64,000 bases of DNA from Liolophura sinensis (GCF_032854445.1 NC_088302.1:32397979-32461978), one strand, 5' to 3'; shown: positions 48,171 through 61,129, counted from the stretch's first letter. Notes: generated by a model from the sequence alone, not told the origin. Numbers and translations are program-made.

Positions 48171-50269
48171 ATTCCTCACTGAGTTTTAAAGACTTTTCTT
48201 ATTAAGGCACCAAGGCTGTGACTTCAAGTTTTGACTATCTGATACAACTTTAGATCAAACTCCCATTGGTGCCTCAGTTTGACTATGTTCAATGAGGTTA
48301 AAATTTTTCTTATTACATCACCTACATTCTAATATCTTTGACAAACTGATATTTATATAGATCTAACTGCAATTTAATTCTCTCCTCTGCGTGTTCAAAT
48401 TTCTACTGTTAAAACATCAAAACTAAATTATTAAGTTAGGACGAATTATTCCTGCAAAGTCCTTTAGCACCAAACTGACAATGGTTAACGGAATCGAATG
48501 CATGACCGGATAAGGTTTTGTTGAACGCACAATCATGCTATAATTAATCTCCGTTTTTGTGTCCCATGGAGAAGGGACATTATTCTACGTTCTTCGGCGT
48601 GTAAATCGACAATCCTGTTTTTTTTTTTAAAACTACCTGGTCTTGGTTCGTGATATTCTAATGTAAGCGGAAAATTATTATCCTACAAGCGACTCATTTC
48701 CGGCGTTTCTCATGTGCGACCAGATCGTGGCTGTTAAATAGTTCTCATTCAACCAGACGGCTAAATTCAAATTCAACCTTGCGGCACTAACGGGTAATGT
48801 GTGCACCTTACCTTTTTTTTCTTTTATCCATACCACAAAGTGACCTCACAATTAAACGAAACACCCATTAATTGGTGTCAAATTCCGAATATTATCCGTT
48901 ATTTAACGTCTCGCTGCCCTTGCTTATTTCCTAGGCGACAAGGTGAATAGATTCAAATTTATTGTTTTATTGTGAAACAAGGGTCTCAGCTGACAATTCA
49001 CCTCACGCCGCTAAATTTGCAGCGTGTACCGTTCCTGGTTCCGATTACGGTCAAACGGAAGGCTAGGAGCTCCCTGGCTTCCAAGCTGGCCATTCGGAGC
49101 ACGCGACGACGGGCTATTGTGAGCACGTGCCTATAACGGGACACACGCACGCGCCACTGGGCACGAATTGTCCGCCCGGAACACTGGTTCAAATCGTCCA
49201 TCCGGAACAACCCCTCATCGAGGAAAGGTTTACAAAACAAGCCGGCAGAGGTAAAGCAAATTACAAACTGCAGGATCACTATAATCATGAGAAAGACTCC
49301 ATTCTACCCCGTGTGATTCCAGTGCATGTCACCGATGCCGTTGTTACTCAAACAGCATGAACAATTGAGGTTGAACTGTAAATTTTTTATTCTTCGGTTC
49401 CAGATCTCTACATATTTAAATGTTAGGATGATTTACGAAAAAGCTGATTTGTAATTTAGTAATTCTTTCGCTTACTGAAGCAAGAAACAGGATGCACTGA
49501 CATCGTGTATTTAGGGCAGAGAGTCTTTGCTGAAATCGAACGCCTCCCCGGAATGAGGCTGTTTAAGATTGAGCGCCCGGAACCCTGTATATGTTGACTA
49601 TAGTTGCGATGACTTACCACTTGACTTGTTTGCGGAAAAGATGTGATCCACCAATAGCGAGAGAGATGTGAGCGAGCGACGCTGATTGATCCGGCGCTTG
49701 ACTTTCTATCGCCACCAATGACAAACCACTACCCTAGGCTTGGCAGAGTCCATTGCTACCAAGTGGAAGGTTCAGGTGGTATCAGGTGTTTTGGTTGTCA
49801 ATTTTGAACCAAGCTCATATATATACACATAAAATATCTATAAAGTGATTATGATTGTATTTTTTTAAGAAAATACTAAAATATTTATTGGCGTTTATTG
49901 TATTGAGCAAACGTATTGTTTCATTGTTTATCTTCAGTGTATGTAGTCGCAGAGCTTTGGTTGCCTTTAAGATGTTCCACTTAAATTAGAAACGTCTGAG
50001 TTATTCGCAGAGATACCATACACAGTGCGAGAGAACATTTGGATGTGAAGATCCACCTTCATTAAACTGAATTTATGCAAGGCTGATTGTGTTTACTGTG
50101 AATATATATATACACTGAGAGCAACTATCAGGAAATATTTTTTACAACTTTACAAGTGAGCTATTGTAATCCTAGCCTAATCTCTCCCAGAGGATGTAAG
50201 TTTCATAAAAAAAATACAAAAAACATCCATTAGATTTTCATTCAGTGACGTGAGATAGGCCGGGCACGA

Positions 50270-50540
50270 TTTGCTCGCTCTACTAATAAGTTGGTATCGA
50301 CTCAAGGCTGGCTGAGCAATGACGCTGAAGGTTCAAATCCATCTTCAGCTATTTTGGGCTTAAATCAGACGGTCTGTCACGTACCCGCCAAGGCTGGTGG
50401 TTCACTCCGAGCACTCTTGTTTATTCTCCATCCATACACCACAAAATCTTTGTATAGAAAAAGAAAAGTTTGGGTAAAACATTAAACACTAATATATAGA
50501 TAGGCAACTGAAGGAATGAATAAATAAATAAATACATATA
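50270..50540 (+). mobile_element. SINE family 3 copy with tail
   Basis: tRNA-like head with AAGGTTCAAATCCATC, body TCTGTCACGTACCCGCCAAGG and GGTTCACTCCGAGCACTC, 3' end GGGTAAAACATTAAACAC and an AAAT tail. Confidence 0.65.
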
Positions 50541-51129
50541 GTTATGTACCATACCGTCGTTTGGTGCATGCAACTTCTCAGCATTTATTAACAGGTGGGT
50601 TCATTATACGTCTTGTAAGACCGTTATGTACGAATCCCAGTATTAATGCCTTATTTTCTCTGTTTCAGATCCCAGTGTTTCGCTCCTATCTCCAATATGC
50701 GTGCGTGATTTTTCCATTGTTTCCTGACAAATTGAACTTGCTAGGGAGATAAGCTTGATACTAAGAAAATAATAATATCTTGTTTTACGCATGGCGTGTT
50801 TGGAAAGTATTACAGTACATTCTACTGAGTCTGTATAAATGGCTCGAGTGTCATTCTGTTCATAACTGCTGATATGTTCTTCACTCGGCTGAAGCTATAT
50901 ATATAGACGAAGTACATATGCAACCTTAAGATAACAGAAAATCTTAACGGATTATTCGGACATGCTTATTTCCGTGGAAACCATTTCCTAGTGCACTGTG
51001 AACACCGGTGACCAAATATGTATACATACATTTTACACGTATATTTATTTACTTGAATGCAGTTCTCAAGGCCTTTGTGATTTTGGTCAAGTTTACGGGC
51101 CAGATTATGTGATTGTTTAACAATTGTAA

Positions 51130-51233
51130 TGAGAACAGAGAACTGTAAGCAATTCTTGACCAGTGACATCTAACAAATTGTAATTAAAATCAATACATTA
51201 TTTCAAAATAATTCTGCTTAAGTCATGGTGTTA
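51130..51233 (+). repeat. rep-A copy, left part (split by a SINE)
   Basis: GACCAGTGACATCTAACAAA, TTGTAATTAAAATC and ATTCTGCTTAAGTCATGGTG; continues after the SINE. Confidence 0.8.
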
Positions 51234-51385
51234 GATTTATTTATTTATTTGATTAGTGTTTTACGTCGTACTCAAGAATATTTCACTTATTCGACGGCGC
51301 CCAGCATTATGGTGGAACGAAACCGGACAGAGCCCGGGGGAACCCCACGAAAATCGGCAGGTTGCTGGCTGACCATCCCACGTAC
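51234..51385 (-). mobile_element. SINE family 1, 5'-truncated, nested in rep-A
   Basis: Core and tail only; flanked by CATGGTGTTA at 51224-51233 and 51386-51395. The second SINE found inside a rep-A copy. Confidence 0.92.
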
Positions 51386-51650
51386 CATGGTGTTAAAAGA
51401 CGCGTGTACATTGCTATACGCTTGAAGCGTTCACATGAACAGTTAAAATAAAACCCTAACATATCACTGAGGTCGGTGCTAGAGGGCGTATAGGTTGCTA
51501 GTTTTTAAGGATGTATCTACACAGTTGGAATAAAACCCTAACCGCGGTACATTGACGAGAGGTTCTATTTCACCGGTTAAACGTGGACCATATACCAACT
51601 ATCACATCGCCGTCGCTGCTTTTGATCATTTTACTTCATATCCTGTAGAC
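51386..51650 (+). repeat. rep-A copy, right part
   Basis: TTCACATGAACAGTTAAAAT, AATAAAACCCTAACCGCGG, TTCTATTTCACCGGTTAAACG and ATCACATCGCCGTCGCTGCT. Two AATAAAACCCTAAC blocks lie about 80 bases apart, so it has an internal duplication. Confidence 0.82.
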
Positions 51651-52149
51651 GTTTATTAAGTAGTTGTACATTTCAGTATTTCGTTAGTGCCTGTATATTT
51701 ACATGCTACCACGGAATTTTAACGTTAACTATGAGAAATGGATCAAGTAATGATATTTTAGTAATGTTTTTTTTAGTCCACACAGCAATGTACTGCAGCG
51801 TTGTTTTTACTATCAGGGCAAGGTTCTACAGTTGTAGCCATAAATTTTTCACATACCAAAGTACGATATTCATGGGAATTGAGGGAACAAAATGTTTTTC
51901 TCTTTTCTGGATTCAAAAGAAAGTGTGATCCACGTTCGAAGTGAAGTATTTACAACCCCTTTAGAATCATCAGGGATGTCACCTCGCTGTCGGCTAACAA
52001 CACCCCCTCACTGGATAATGAACTGTGCCCAAAGAGGCGGACGTGAGGGTATTCTGCAAGCGCACGACAGCATCCAGATGAATCGTAACATAATTAATAT
52101 TTCATATTTCTTCTCGATCAAATCCGTTGGTGTTGTGATTCGAAGGGGG

Positions 52150-52319
52150 CAGGGTCAATAAAGACTGTTAGAGTTGAGGCAGTGTCGTCAGAACACCAGG
52201 GTAGTCTTTGCTGAACAGCTGTATGCTGCCTGGTTGCCGGTACGGCCGAGTTGACCTGTACGTGTCTGACAGAAACTTCAGGTGTGGGCCCAGTCACGAG
52301 ATATAACGACTACAGAACC
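52150..52319 (+). promoter_or_regulatory. Probable 5' leader/promoter of the NR2E3-like gene
   Basis: Complex, non-repetitive, GC-richer than its surroundings, directly before the start codon. No clear TATA box. Its limits are a guess. Confidence 0.35.
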
Positions 52320-52371
52320 ATGCTGAGCCTTGGAACTATGGGGCAGACCAACACAACGGGGCTGCCACTAG
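52320..52371 (+). CDS. NR2E3: NR2E3-like exon 1 (start codon)
   Basis: ATG at 52320 gives MLSLGTMGQTNTTGLPL and reaches donor CTAG|GTAAGT. The spare G joins AC of the next exon to make Asp. The frame is closed upstream by TGA at 52212-52214, with no other Met between, so this is the first in-frame start. Linked to exon 2 only by phase, strand and signals; the link over 9.65 kb is inference. Confidence 0.6.
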
Positions 52372-54300
52372 GTAAGTTCTTTGTCTTTTGTTTTAGTTTG
52401 ACCATAAAGTAGTCCAAAAAACGTGCAAAACATGATTTTTTTTCTGAAAAGGTTTAATAGTTTTCTGTAAAGCAAAAATGTAAAATCGAAGGACAGAAAT
52501 GAAGCGCTGTTTTGTGTGCACTATATTGGATTATTATCTACAAGGCAGTCACAGCTTTATGAAAATGGGGAAAGATGTGACAACAAAGCCGAGTACGGCA
52601 TCAAAATAAAATGATATCATAGCATCGGTTGGGTGAAAGGATGATTTTCTATCAGATTTTACTTCTACAAATATTTCGTTTTAAATTTGTGAGCGTTTCA
52701 CAGCTGACAAAATTATGAGCTAGTGTGTTGTTTGTGTTAAATGTAGATAGACCTGTACCAGTTTGTCGTATGAAATTTACTATAATCTGCTTTGATTTTA
52801 ACTTTAAGGTGAACCTTTGTATAAAACATAACGTTTCATCTATCACCACAGTGTCAATGGCATTAAAATGAAAACGCTGTTATTTGACAAATTTTGGGTT
52901 GAAAAGCACAAAGTCAGAAACAATCTAAACCAAATATACGTATACATGTTATTTGGTATGTGGTACCACTCACAGTTAATTTGCTTTATGGCAGTTTACA
53001 TTCAAGGGTCTCCAGAAATGTTTATCAAATTTGCCTTACATATTTTTAAAAGCTTATGTGCAGAACAGAAATAATGACTTTATTTATTCGACTGACATCC
53101 ATGGAGGAGAGATATATCATTGTCGTCTATAATATTTTAGATTCGCCAAATATAAACTCTAGATGAACATTTGAGATGGACAGCAAAAATGAGTTTATTA
53201 AAGGTACGGAATGTGACAGAACGTACGTTAATCAAGAAATTATTTTTTGTCATCAGTGCACAAAGGAAGATTTTGAAGCCTTTACCTGCATGCAACGTAG
53301 TTCCTTATATACATATTTAGCTCATATCTATTTATATATGACAATTTATGAGGAATATAAGGTTTGGCAAATACACCACAGCAAATGTTTCCCAGATGCA
53401 TCGTATAGCGCCAATGGCTCTGCATCTTCACATTGATTAGTGACGATTAGTTTATAGTGTGGTATTAAATTTCAGTTTTTATTTGAATTGGAAATAAGTG
53501 GTATTATATATGTGATTGTAGCGTTTAGCAACATGTGTATGGTAATAGCATATTTGGAATCACTTCTGAACAGAAATGTTTTAAAATTCAGTTTCATATT
53601 CCATATTTTCCTTGGAATTTGATATCTTCTATTTCTTAACATAAAGTGAGAGACACTTAAAATGGATTAATCTACGCCGTATTTATACTGAACATAAAAA
53701 TGAACAGTTTTATGAAAGGTTATAGCACGACGGTCAATATGAATCAAACATGTACGCATATATCTGTTGTAACATGACACTCACAGGGTCCATGGTTTTC
53801 GACCGCTTCGCTCTTGATTATGTATTATTTATGAAATAATAGTTTATCTCATCACAACTTCTTGTTCTAAATGTGCGCATTTATTACATTTCAAATTCAT
53901 ACTTATTAAGTTGTGTTATGTTACATGGTGTTAATTATCGGTATAACTCAAGGACTGAAATAGATATCGACCGGGTTAACTCATTCATTTATACTTCCTT
54001 TATATATAGAATGTAAAAGACAACAGCCTGTTATAAACATGCTGTCATCGATGTAGACCGTTCCTGAGTGTTGTGAAGATTCGTTTTAATGCACAAATTT
54101 TAACACTTTAAATGTAAATAAACCAACTTTGATTGCATGGATCATAATGTTGGGTTTGATATTATGTTGGGTTTAATGTTGGGCATATATATTAATAAAG
54201 GTGTCCAGGCTAATTCGATTTAATTCTTTCTGTCATATATGTGCAGAATAAATAACAGCCTTGCATATAATAATACCAAACTCATCAATGAATTAAGATG
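52372..54300. other. NR2E3-like intron 1, left part, no other feature
   Basis: AT-rich intron sequence with no recognised repeat or RNA gene. Confidence 0.5.
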
Positions 54301-54303
54301 TTC

Positions 54304-54419
<116 letters not shown>

Positions 54420-55289
54420 AGTTGTAACAGTTAAACCTTCCCCTAGGAACCTTGACTTTTTTTCGCATTCCACGCGTTCACACAAACCTATATTATATTT
54501 TGCACAGTGGACACTATACGGGACATTACCATTTTTTCTGAACTCGGAACAACTTTGGAATGCTGGAATAACAATTAAAGTAAAGCAGGTAAAAAGAAAT
54601 GAGTTTATGAGCATCCACATGCTCTATATATCTTAAAATGGTGAGGCATAATATTAGAGCTATATATACTAGTGTATGTCAGCAACCCGTAGCCACAGTT
54701 AATGACCATTAAAAATGCTGTGACATATGTTTCCTGTCCTGACCATGATTCCTATACGTAAGACATTATTAAAGTAATAATGACTGAATTATCTATGTAA
54801 TTAATGTTTGAATTCTTTTCGGAATTTGTTCAATCTACCTCTTTGTGCAAAAGCAGTATATATAGTTTCATATGATCTTCAAGGATCGAAAAATTTGCAT
54901 TTGTATAGCAGTCCCCTTGTGTGGGTAAATGATGATCTATATATCTAAAGATATATATATCCAAAATTTCCTACCTCATCAGAAATGATTAAGAAAAAAC
55001 CTCCATACAGTCTATAGTTTCAGCGTCCTTAATATCAATGCCCATATTTAATGCTCTCTAGTCTTAAAACTTGTTTTCGCAAAAGTGAAAGTTAGGCTTG
55101 ACAGTTTCGACTGTTTGATGACAATTCGTTAATTACAACTGAGAACCTAATATGCCGTTATATTTTCCGTTAATCATGAAACTTTGCAGGGAAACCTAAT
55201 TATCTTTGATTCACAGCGAAAGTTCCCTGCCATCGTCTTCTTGGCTTCTCACTTTCGTCTAAGTGAAAAATGTTTGACTCAGGCAGACA

Positions 55290-55800
55290 AGCGTTAATCT
55301 CCCCTCCAGCCCATCCCTTTCTCCACCAATCCTCTTAATCTTCGATCCATCCGATTAATTAATCCACCGAGGTGATTTAAGATATCGAGTGGGATAATCA
55401 AATCAACCCCTGCCTTACTGTGGCTCGTTGATGAGGGGTAGCCCGTGAAGGAGCCAGTTACACCCCATCTTCGTGTCCGGGTCAGCATCCGTGCGATAAG
55501 CTCCTCCTAATCCGAACCGAGAATTCAATGGTGATGAATTAAATGTTAAAATGTTTTAAATTAAGTGAAACCGCAGTTTTATCCCAGCCGTGGATTTTCA
55601 TTTGCCTTGTTGGGTTTTGGTAGATCGCGCACTGTAGCGATTGTTCTTGGAACTGAGGATCGAAGCGGTCATCATTAGCCTGTGTTAATGTGCTGGGGGA
55701 TTCGGCGATAGTCGACGTTCGCGCTGATCGACAAAGCGTTAAGGGTATCCCTGACCGACATGTCACTCGCTTGTCATCTCCCCACCGGATTAACTGGTTT
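55290..55800 (+). promoter_or_regulatory. Candidate intronic enhancer with K50/OTX-type sites
   Basis: A complex block in NR2E3-like intron 1 with TAATCC at 55360-55365 and 55508-55513, GGATTA (its complement) at 55787-55792, and TAATCT at 55295-55300 and 55336-55341. OTX/CRX homeodomain proteins prefer TAATCC and act in photoreceptors. Function is inferred only from these words and the location. Confidence 0.35.
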
Positions 55801-56039
55801 GAAGGAACAGTCGAGAGAGGGGGCAGGTGGACGTATGGCGATCTTATTGCTCGAGCAATGAGAAATGCTTTCACTTGATGAGAAATTAACAGAACGACGT
55901 TCCATCTTCGTTACCATACTGCTTTTTTCCCTTGACGTCTGGCCTTGTGTGTCCACCGTTAAGACATCATCGTCATCCCCAAGAAAGACAGCTATACCGG
56001 TAAATCCCTTGTACAGCAGCAACGGAACCACCTCCATTC

Positions 56040-57400
56040 AACCACTTCATCTACATTCTAACACCATTTGACAAGTAGCTGAATGAGGTATTAAAAGTTA
56101 GAATTTTTATCATCAATCAGAAACAGATTTCAAAGGTCAAATATTCTTCGGAAAGGCTTTATTAAAAATTATGACAATATCCCATCAATCAAATGAAAAA
56201 CGCAACTGAAGTAAGTGGGAAAAATGAATTACCAAAAACTGAATCGATGTGCAAAGTCCGTTATTCGGACTTTAATCACCAGTAGACCAAGATCCATTTC
56301 AAAAACAATCTAAACACCAGTTTCCAAAGAAATAATTAAGAAAAAGTTTGTGAATAGTAAATAAAGCTGGTGACATGTATTTATAAGAGAGAAGTCATCG
56401 ATTTTCAATGATGAAAGGAAGGCATTCGATATTTCAGGCAGGACATTTAGTTCTAATTTGAAATTCGCAGCACTGTTGACACTCGCATTGTTATACATCT
56501 TTATTCTTTACATTTACTTTCTTAATTTTTCCTTACCTACATAATAAAAAATGAAATAACATTTGCAAATGGCAAGCTAACTCTAAACTATACTGTACAT
56601 GTATATTAAAAATAATTAAATAATAATTAATAGAATTAAGTATATATAGCTGTAGTCGATTATGGAAGCTTTTACTCACCGGTTAACTGGCTCCTATATC
56701 TTTTTTATATGATGCCTGTATGGATTTAAACTGATTATTACTTGCGTTAGTTTTTCACTAAAATTTCCCATAATAAAATTTTGTCAATCCTCCTTTATTT
56801 TTATCATTTTTAATTCCGTATATTGATCCAGTTCATGTGTATGTATGTACAACCCATGAGAAATGAAGTAAACTCGCAGCATTTTAAACTTTTCATAAAG
56901 GCAACTCTCTAAAAATCCATGCGATGGTAAATATTATATTCGCAAAAATGTACATCCATATAATTGTATATACCGGCCATGCGGCCTTGAGGTACACTAA
57001 CTGTGAAAATTTTCAATGTTACAAATGCACACACACTGTGTACCCCAGACACACATGCCATTGTGGATGTGCAAATTTGTACGCAGTCGTTTTTAGAAAG
57101 AAGGTATGAAATTAAAACCAATGAACTATGCACTAGCCATGTAAGAATAATCAATAAATTAATATTATCAGTGACAAATGACAATTACAAAGATCCTAGG
57201 ATATTGTCTTCCACATTCATTCTCACATCTAAGACATGAGCCGAGGCTGCTAACGTTTTGTCCTTTTCGGTCCCGTATAAAGTGAATGAGCACGGCATTT
57301 GATTCATTTATGGACAGTCTATTAACTTAACTGGTCGTTTATCGAGTGATTAAAATTAAGTGTTAGCTCTTGATTTATTGATCGGCTTATAGGGGATTCA
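56040..57400. other. NR2E3-like intron 1, middle, no feature
   Basis: AT-rich, no recognised element; frames at 56909-57239 on both strands are not protein-like. Confidence 0.5.
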
Positions 57401-57610
57401 TTTGATTTGAGGGAACGACGAGGAATATCCACATTGTAGCTTCATGGCAAACGTTAACAGCTGGAGATGTTTAATTCATTGATGGTGATCAGATGAATTG
57501 TGTCTGCTGAAGAAGCCCAAGGGCCGCCCCGGGTGGATACCCATCTGTGAGATGACACATCCCTATTTCCATCGCATGAAATCGCACCCACCTCCCACCC
57601 TGTCACCCAT

Positions 57611-57632
57611 GCCCCCCCCCCCCCTCCCCCCC
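57611..57632. repeat. Poly-C run
   Basis: A nearly pure C tract interrupted by a T, in a C-rich strand of intron 1. Confidence 0.9.
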
Positions 57633-57799
57633 ATCAAATGCAGAACGAACCCCGAATCCTTTCTATAGGGATCGGAGATAAATTTCATTAGTAAATAAGA
57701 CTTGGGACTTATTGTAATCAATAGGTAAGACGGGAGTGTTGGGAAGCAGAGTGTGGAGGGAAGAATTAGTTAGTCGGTGTGCCCAGACGGACTGAGAAA

Positions 57800-57870
57800 G
57801 GCCGAGGTATAATGCCCCAGGGTATATAAACCCCAGCCGTTCATACAGTCTCCTCTCATGTCACAGACGG
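57800..57870 (+). promoter_or_regulatory. Possible TATA promoter inside NR2E3-like intron 1
   Basis: GGGTATATAAACC (TATATAAA at 57823-57830) in a GC-richer, non-repetitive block, with a pyrimidine-rich CAGTCTCCTCTC about 25 bases downstream. Could serve an alternative first exon or a small separate transcript. A chance TATA in AT-rich DNA is less likely here because the flanks are GC-rich, but cannot be excluded. Confidence 0.3.
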
Positions 57871-58436
57871 CTGTGTTTACATGAGCTGTCTCCGTCCGTT
57901 TATACCACCCGGGCTATCAGGCTTGACATTTGACAGAGGAACATCTTGAGAGGCATTATGACTATTGTTGACTTGGACAAACAACATTAAGCTACAGAAG
58001 ATGGGAAATCAGGCGTCCTCGCTCTGCTATAAAATGAAACAGTTTTCTTGGCGTATTATGCCCATTGTCCTGGTTCTGTTGACCTATTCGGCCGACCCTG
58101 ACTGGTGGATTGCATTCTCTAACACGACAAGCATAATACTACCATTCCCTTAAACTGAACGTGTCCTGTTTCGTGGATACACAAGAGATTAGCGCCAATC
58201 TTTTGGGGGCTTCACAGTCGATAGTATTCTCTTTATCCCCGGGGCAGGCAATCCTCGACTGTGAGCCAGAGATGATAACCCCGTGCTTAGATATTATACT
58301 CATAAAGGCCCTCCACAGACAGGAGAAAATTTGTCTTTTTCTGTATAAAACAATATTCGTGATGATTAACCAGTTTAATTAATCTTATTCGCCGGGAGCA
58401 TATAGTTTCATGCTTTGGGCATGGTTTTCCAAGATA

Positions 58437-58570
58437 TATTTATCTGACTGGTGTTTTACGTCGTACTCAAGAATATTTCACTACGACGGCGGCCAGCATT
58501 ATGGTGAGAGGAAACCCAACATATCCCGGGGGAAACCCGCGAACATCCTCATTTTGCTGGTAGACCTCAT
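58437..58570 (-). mobile_element. SINE family 1 copy, 5'-truncated
   Basis: TACTCAAGAATATTTCACTA, CGACGGCGGCCAGCATTATG and CCCGGGGGAAACCCGCGAAC. No head; in NR2E3-like intron 1. Confidence 0.87.
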
Positions 58571-58639
58571 GATATATGAACGCTGTAAGATATACTTTCA
58601 ACAAAGCACGGGGAAATACACTTATGCTTGAATAAGTAA

Positions 58640-59480
58640 ATTATGTCCTTTTCCCTAGAAATTATCGAAAAAATAAAAAACAATATTATTTAACCTTACT
58701 CGCCTAGACCACAGTTTCATGCTTTGGGCATTCGCCTCAACGTTTTACGAATTCCAAGGTATACTTTCGGAAAGGTATGGGTATATGGTGTAATTCTATA
58801 TAAATGTGTAAGTAAAGTCTATCTTTTTCTCTAGGAATTATGGGAAAAATTAACCAGTTTACCTTACCCGCAAGTTTCATTCTTTGGACTTACGATTTAC
58901 GAAAACTATGGTATACTTCTTAAAAAAGTCGGAGATATAGAGGTATTCTGTGTATACATGGACCAGATCTATGGATGTTCAGTATGTTTAATTATACCAG
59001 TAATGAGTTATTAAACACTGTCACATCTAATGAAGGTAACGATATACGGACAAGTTTTGGTCGTCAAATGTCTGAAAAATGAAAGTTTGAATTCTGAAAT
59101 GCACACCCACCAGACTCATGTGGACGCAGTATTGATGTGTTTTTTTTAAATTAGCTTAACACGTCGTGAACAACATACCTGTATTCCTTATTCATTTATA
59201 TTTGTACAATTGCATTTCTGAACAATATAAACATGAAATGGCTGTATATGAACAAAATTATAACGCCACTGCAAAGATTAACATTTAAGGAATGCAACGA
59301 TACTTAATGGGCTAACAAAACCCCTTCATAATAATTATTTCTCAGTTTTGTTGAGAACTGACATATTATCAATAAATAATCCTAATACATGTCGAGCCGA
59401 GTTTAGCTTGACAGAGCCCACCTCCGATCTGATCGACCTAAATCTATATTAGAAAGGCCTTAGTTCAGCTAAGACAATGT
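58640..59480. other. NR2E3-like intron 1, no feature
   Basis: Contains two related stretches (58380-58430 and 58680-58760: TTCATGCTTTGGGCAT and AAGGTATACTT) suggesting an old local duplication; otherwise unassigned. Confidence 0.45.
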
Positions 59481-59516
59481 TATGGCATGTTATGTTATTT
59501 GAATGGGGTGGTTGGA

Positions 59517-59533
59517 GGGGGGGGGGGGGGGGC
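59517..59533. repeat. Poly-G run
   Basis: About 16 G in a row at the head side of the following SINE. Confidence 0.9.
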
Positions 59534-59539
59534 TGAGGG

Positions 59540-59803
59540 GGAGTCTTCGTGGCCGTTGACGGTAACACGTCAGCCCGGCACAATGACCCAAGAGCCTCCC
59601 ACCAAATGTGGTTGCTGTGAGTTCAAGTCCAGCTCATGCTGGCTTCCTCTCCAGTCGTACATGGGAAGGTCTTCCAGCAAGCTGGCCGTGGGCTTCTCCC
59701 GGGCTCTGCCCGTTTCACTCCCACCATAATGCTGACCGCCGTCATATAAGTGAAATATTCTTGAGTACGGCCTAAAATACCAGTCAAACAAATTAATAAA
59801 TAA
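59540..59803 (+). mobile_element. SINE family 1 copy, near full length
   Basis: Head GTCTTCGTGGCCGTTGACGG, GTGAGTTCAAGTCCAGCTCA, core with a small deletion, and tail; on the plus strand within intron 1. Confidence 0.92.
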
Positions 59804-59875
59804 ATTCATTTGATAGAAACTATAGTGCCTTAGGGCTTTAATTGGAGGTGTCACAGTGAATTAACGTCGCTAAAG

Positions 59876-60003
59876 TCGGCCTCCTCAGTGGCTTTACGGC
59901 TTAACGTCGCGGGGTTGGGTGTGCGGTTTACTGATGTCTGGTGAAAAGGATGAGTGTTTTCTTCAAACTCCATCCATTTCAAATTTCTTTCTTCCACCAA
60001 CTT

Positions 60004-60093
<90 letters not shown>

Positions 60094-60131
60094 TAAATAA
60101 ATAAATAAATTAATAAATAAATAAATAAATA
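59876..60131 (+). mobile_element. SINE-like remnant with (AAGT)n/(AAAT)n array
   Basis: CCTCCTCAGTGGCTTTACGG, CGGTTTACTGATGTCTGG and CTCCATCC recall family 3, followed by about 90 bases of (AAGT)n (60003-60092) and about 39 bases of (AAAT)n. The array probably grew from the SINE tail. Confidence 0.5.
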
Positions 60132-60959
60132 CCCATCACAACCCTGAAAGCTATGCAGTAAAATTACTATGTTATGGCATTGAAATGATGCTAGAAGAGG
60201 CTATGACGTCCCAATCTTATTAAAGAATTTGACAGCTGTATTATAAGGCGCATGATCTGTAGCATGACATCTGCTCCGAGGCCGTCATGGCTGAAATGGT
60301 TACTCAAGTTTACAGCTCACTTCCTCTGATAATAAAGCCGCACAACACTTGACAGGATAATTAAACTCAAGGAGTGCCAACGTGTTCCAGCAAGGGTCTC
60401 TATTATATCGGGTTATCACAGAAACGACGAAGACCCGGGAGTGGCGATGTTTGCCCCGGCGCCTGCTAATTTGGTTATATCATCTGAATTTTGTTGTAGT
60501 TAATAAACACATACAACGTGCATTGGCAACTTTTCGCATTTGCCAACTTCCAGACCTTTTTAACGGATCTTTTGTAAACGCGAAAATCGGTGCCACTAAT
60601 CATGGAAAAATAAGGGCATGACTAATTGCTTCTGGGACTCCGCTGTGCGTACAAGGCGGTTGTAATTGCATTAACGCTGAGCCTTAACGGAACAGTAAAC
60701 ACTAGATGCAATCTAGCAATCCAGCACTGACAATGAAGATTAGAAGCCATGCCTTAAAACTGTTGTCGAATGATTGCTCTGATGCTCTATCAGATGTGAA
60801 CGACAATCATCTTTAACCTCAATTTATATCGTCGTGCTAGATAAAGCTTCTCTTTTTTCCCAACGGACATCGTCTCGCAATAGGCTTTGGTATAAAAACG
60901 ACAGTATATATATTAAACAATTGGAGCACATAATGTTCGTTGAAACCTTGTTCAGTGTA

Positions 60960-61025
60960 ATAAAAGACTTACAGCACAGAGAGTAAAACCAAAGCAGCGA
61001 CGACAATGTGGTATTTGGTTACAAC
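60960..61025 (-). repeat. rep-A fragment (minus)
   Basis: GAGTAAAACCAAAGCAGCGA, CGACAATGTGGTATTTGGTTA: reverse complement of the rep-A 'gtcgtcgctgctctggtttt' part. Confidence 0.75.
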
Positions 61026-61067
61026 CCAATACATGTAATTCAGACCCAATAAATAACTTTATACTGG

Positions 61068-61125
61068 ATGGTCGCCACGATACGGCTGCAAAATTGCCGA
61101 TGTGGCTTTAAGCCATAATCAATCA
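61068..61125 (+). repeat. Fragment of element D
   Basis: GTCGCCACGATACGGCTGCAA, AATTGCCGATGTGGC. Confidence 0.55.
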
Positions 61126-61129
61126 TTTA

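Noticed and set aside
49127-49360. 77-codon frame with a 96-codon frame opposite
   Set aside because: GC-richer DNA gives longer random frames; no known motif on either strand.
55294-56037. Several overlapping frames on both strands
   Set aside because: The block looks regulatory; the frames share no domain, splice signals or composition typical of coding exons.
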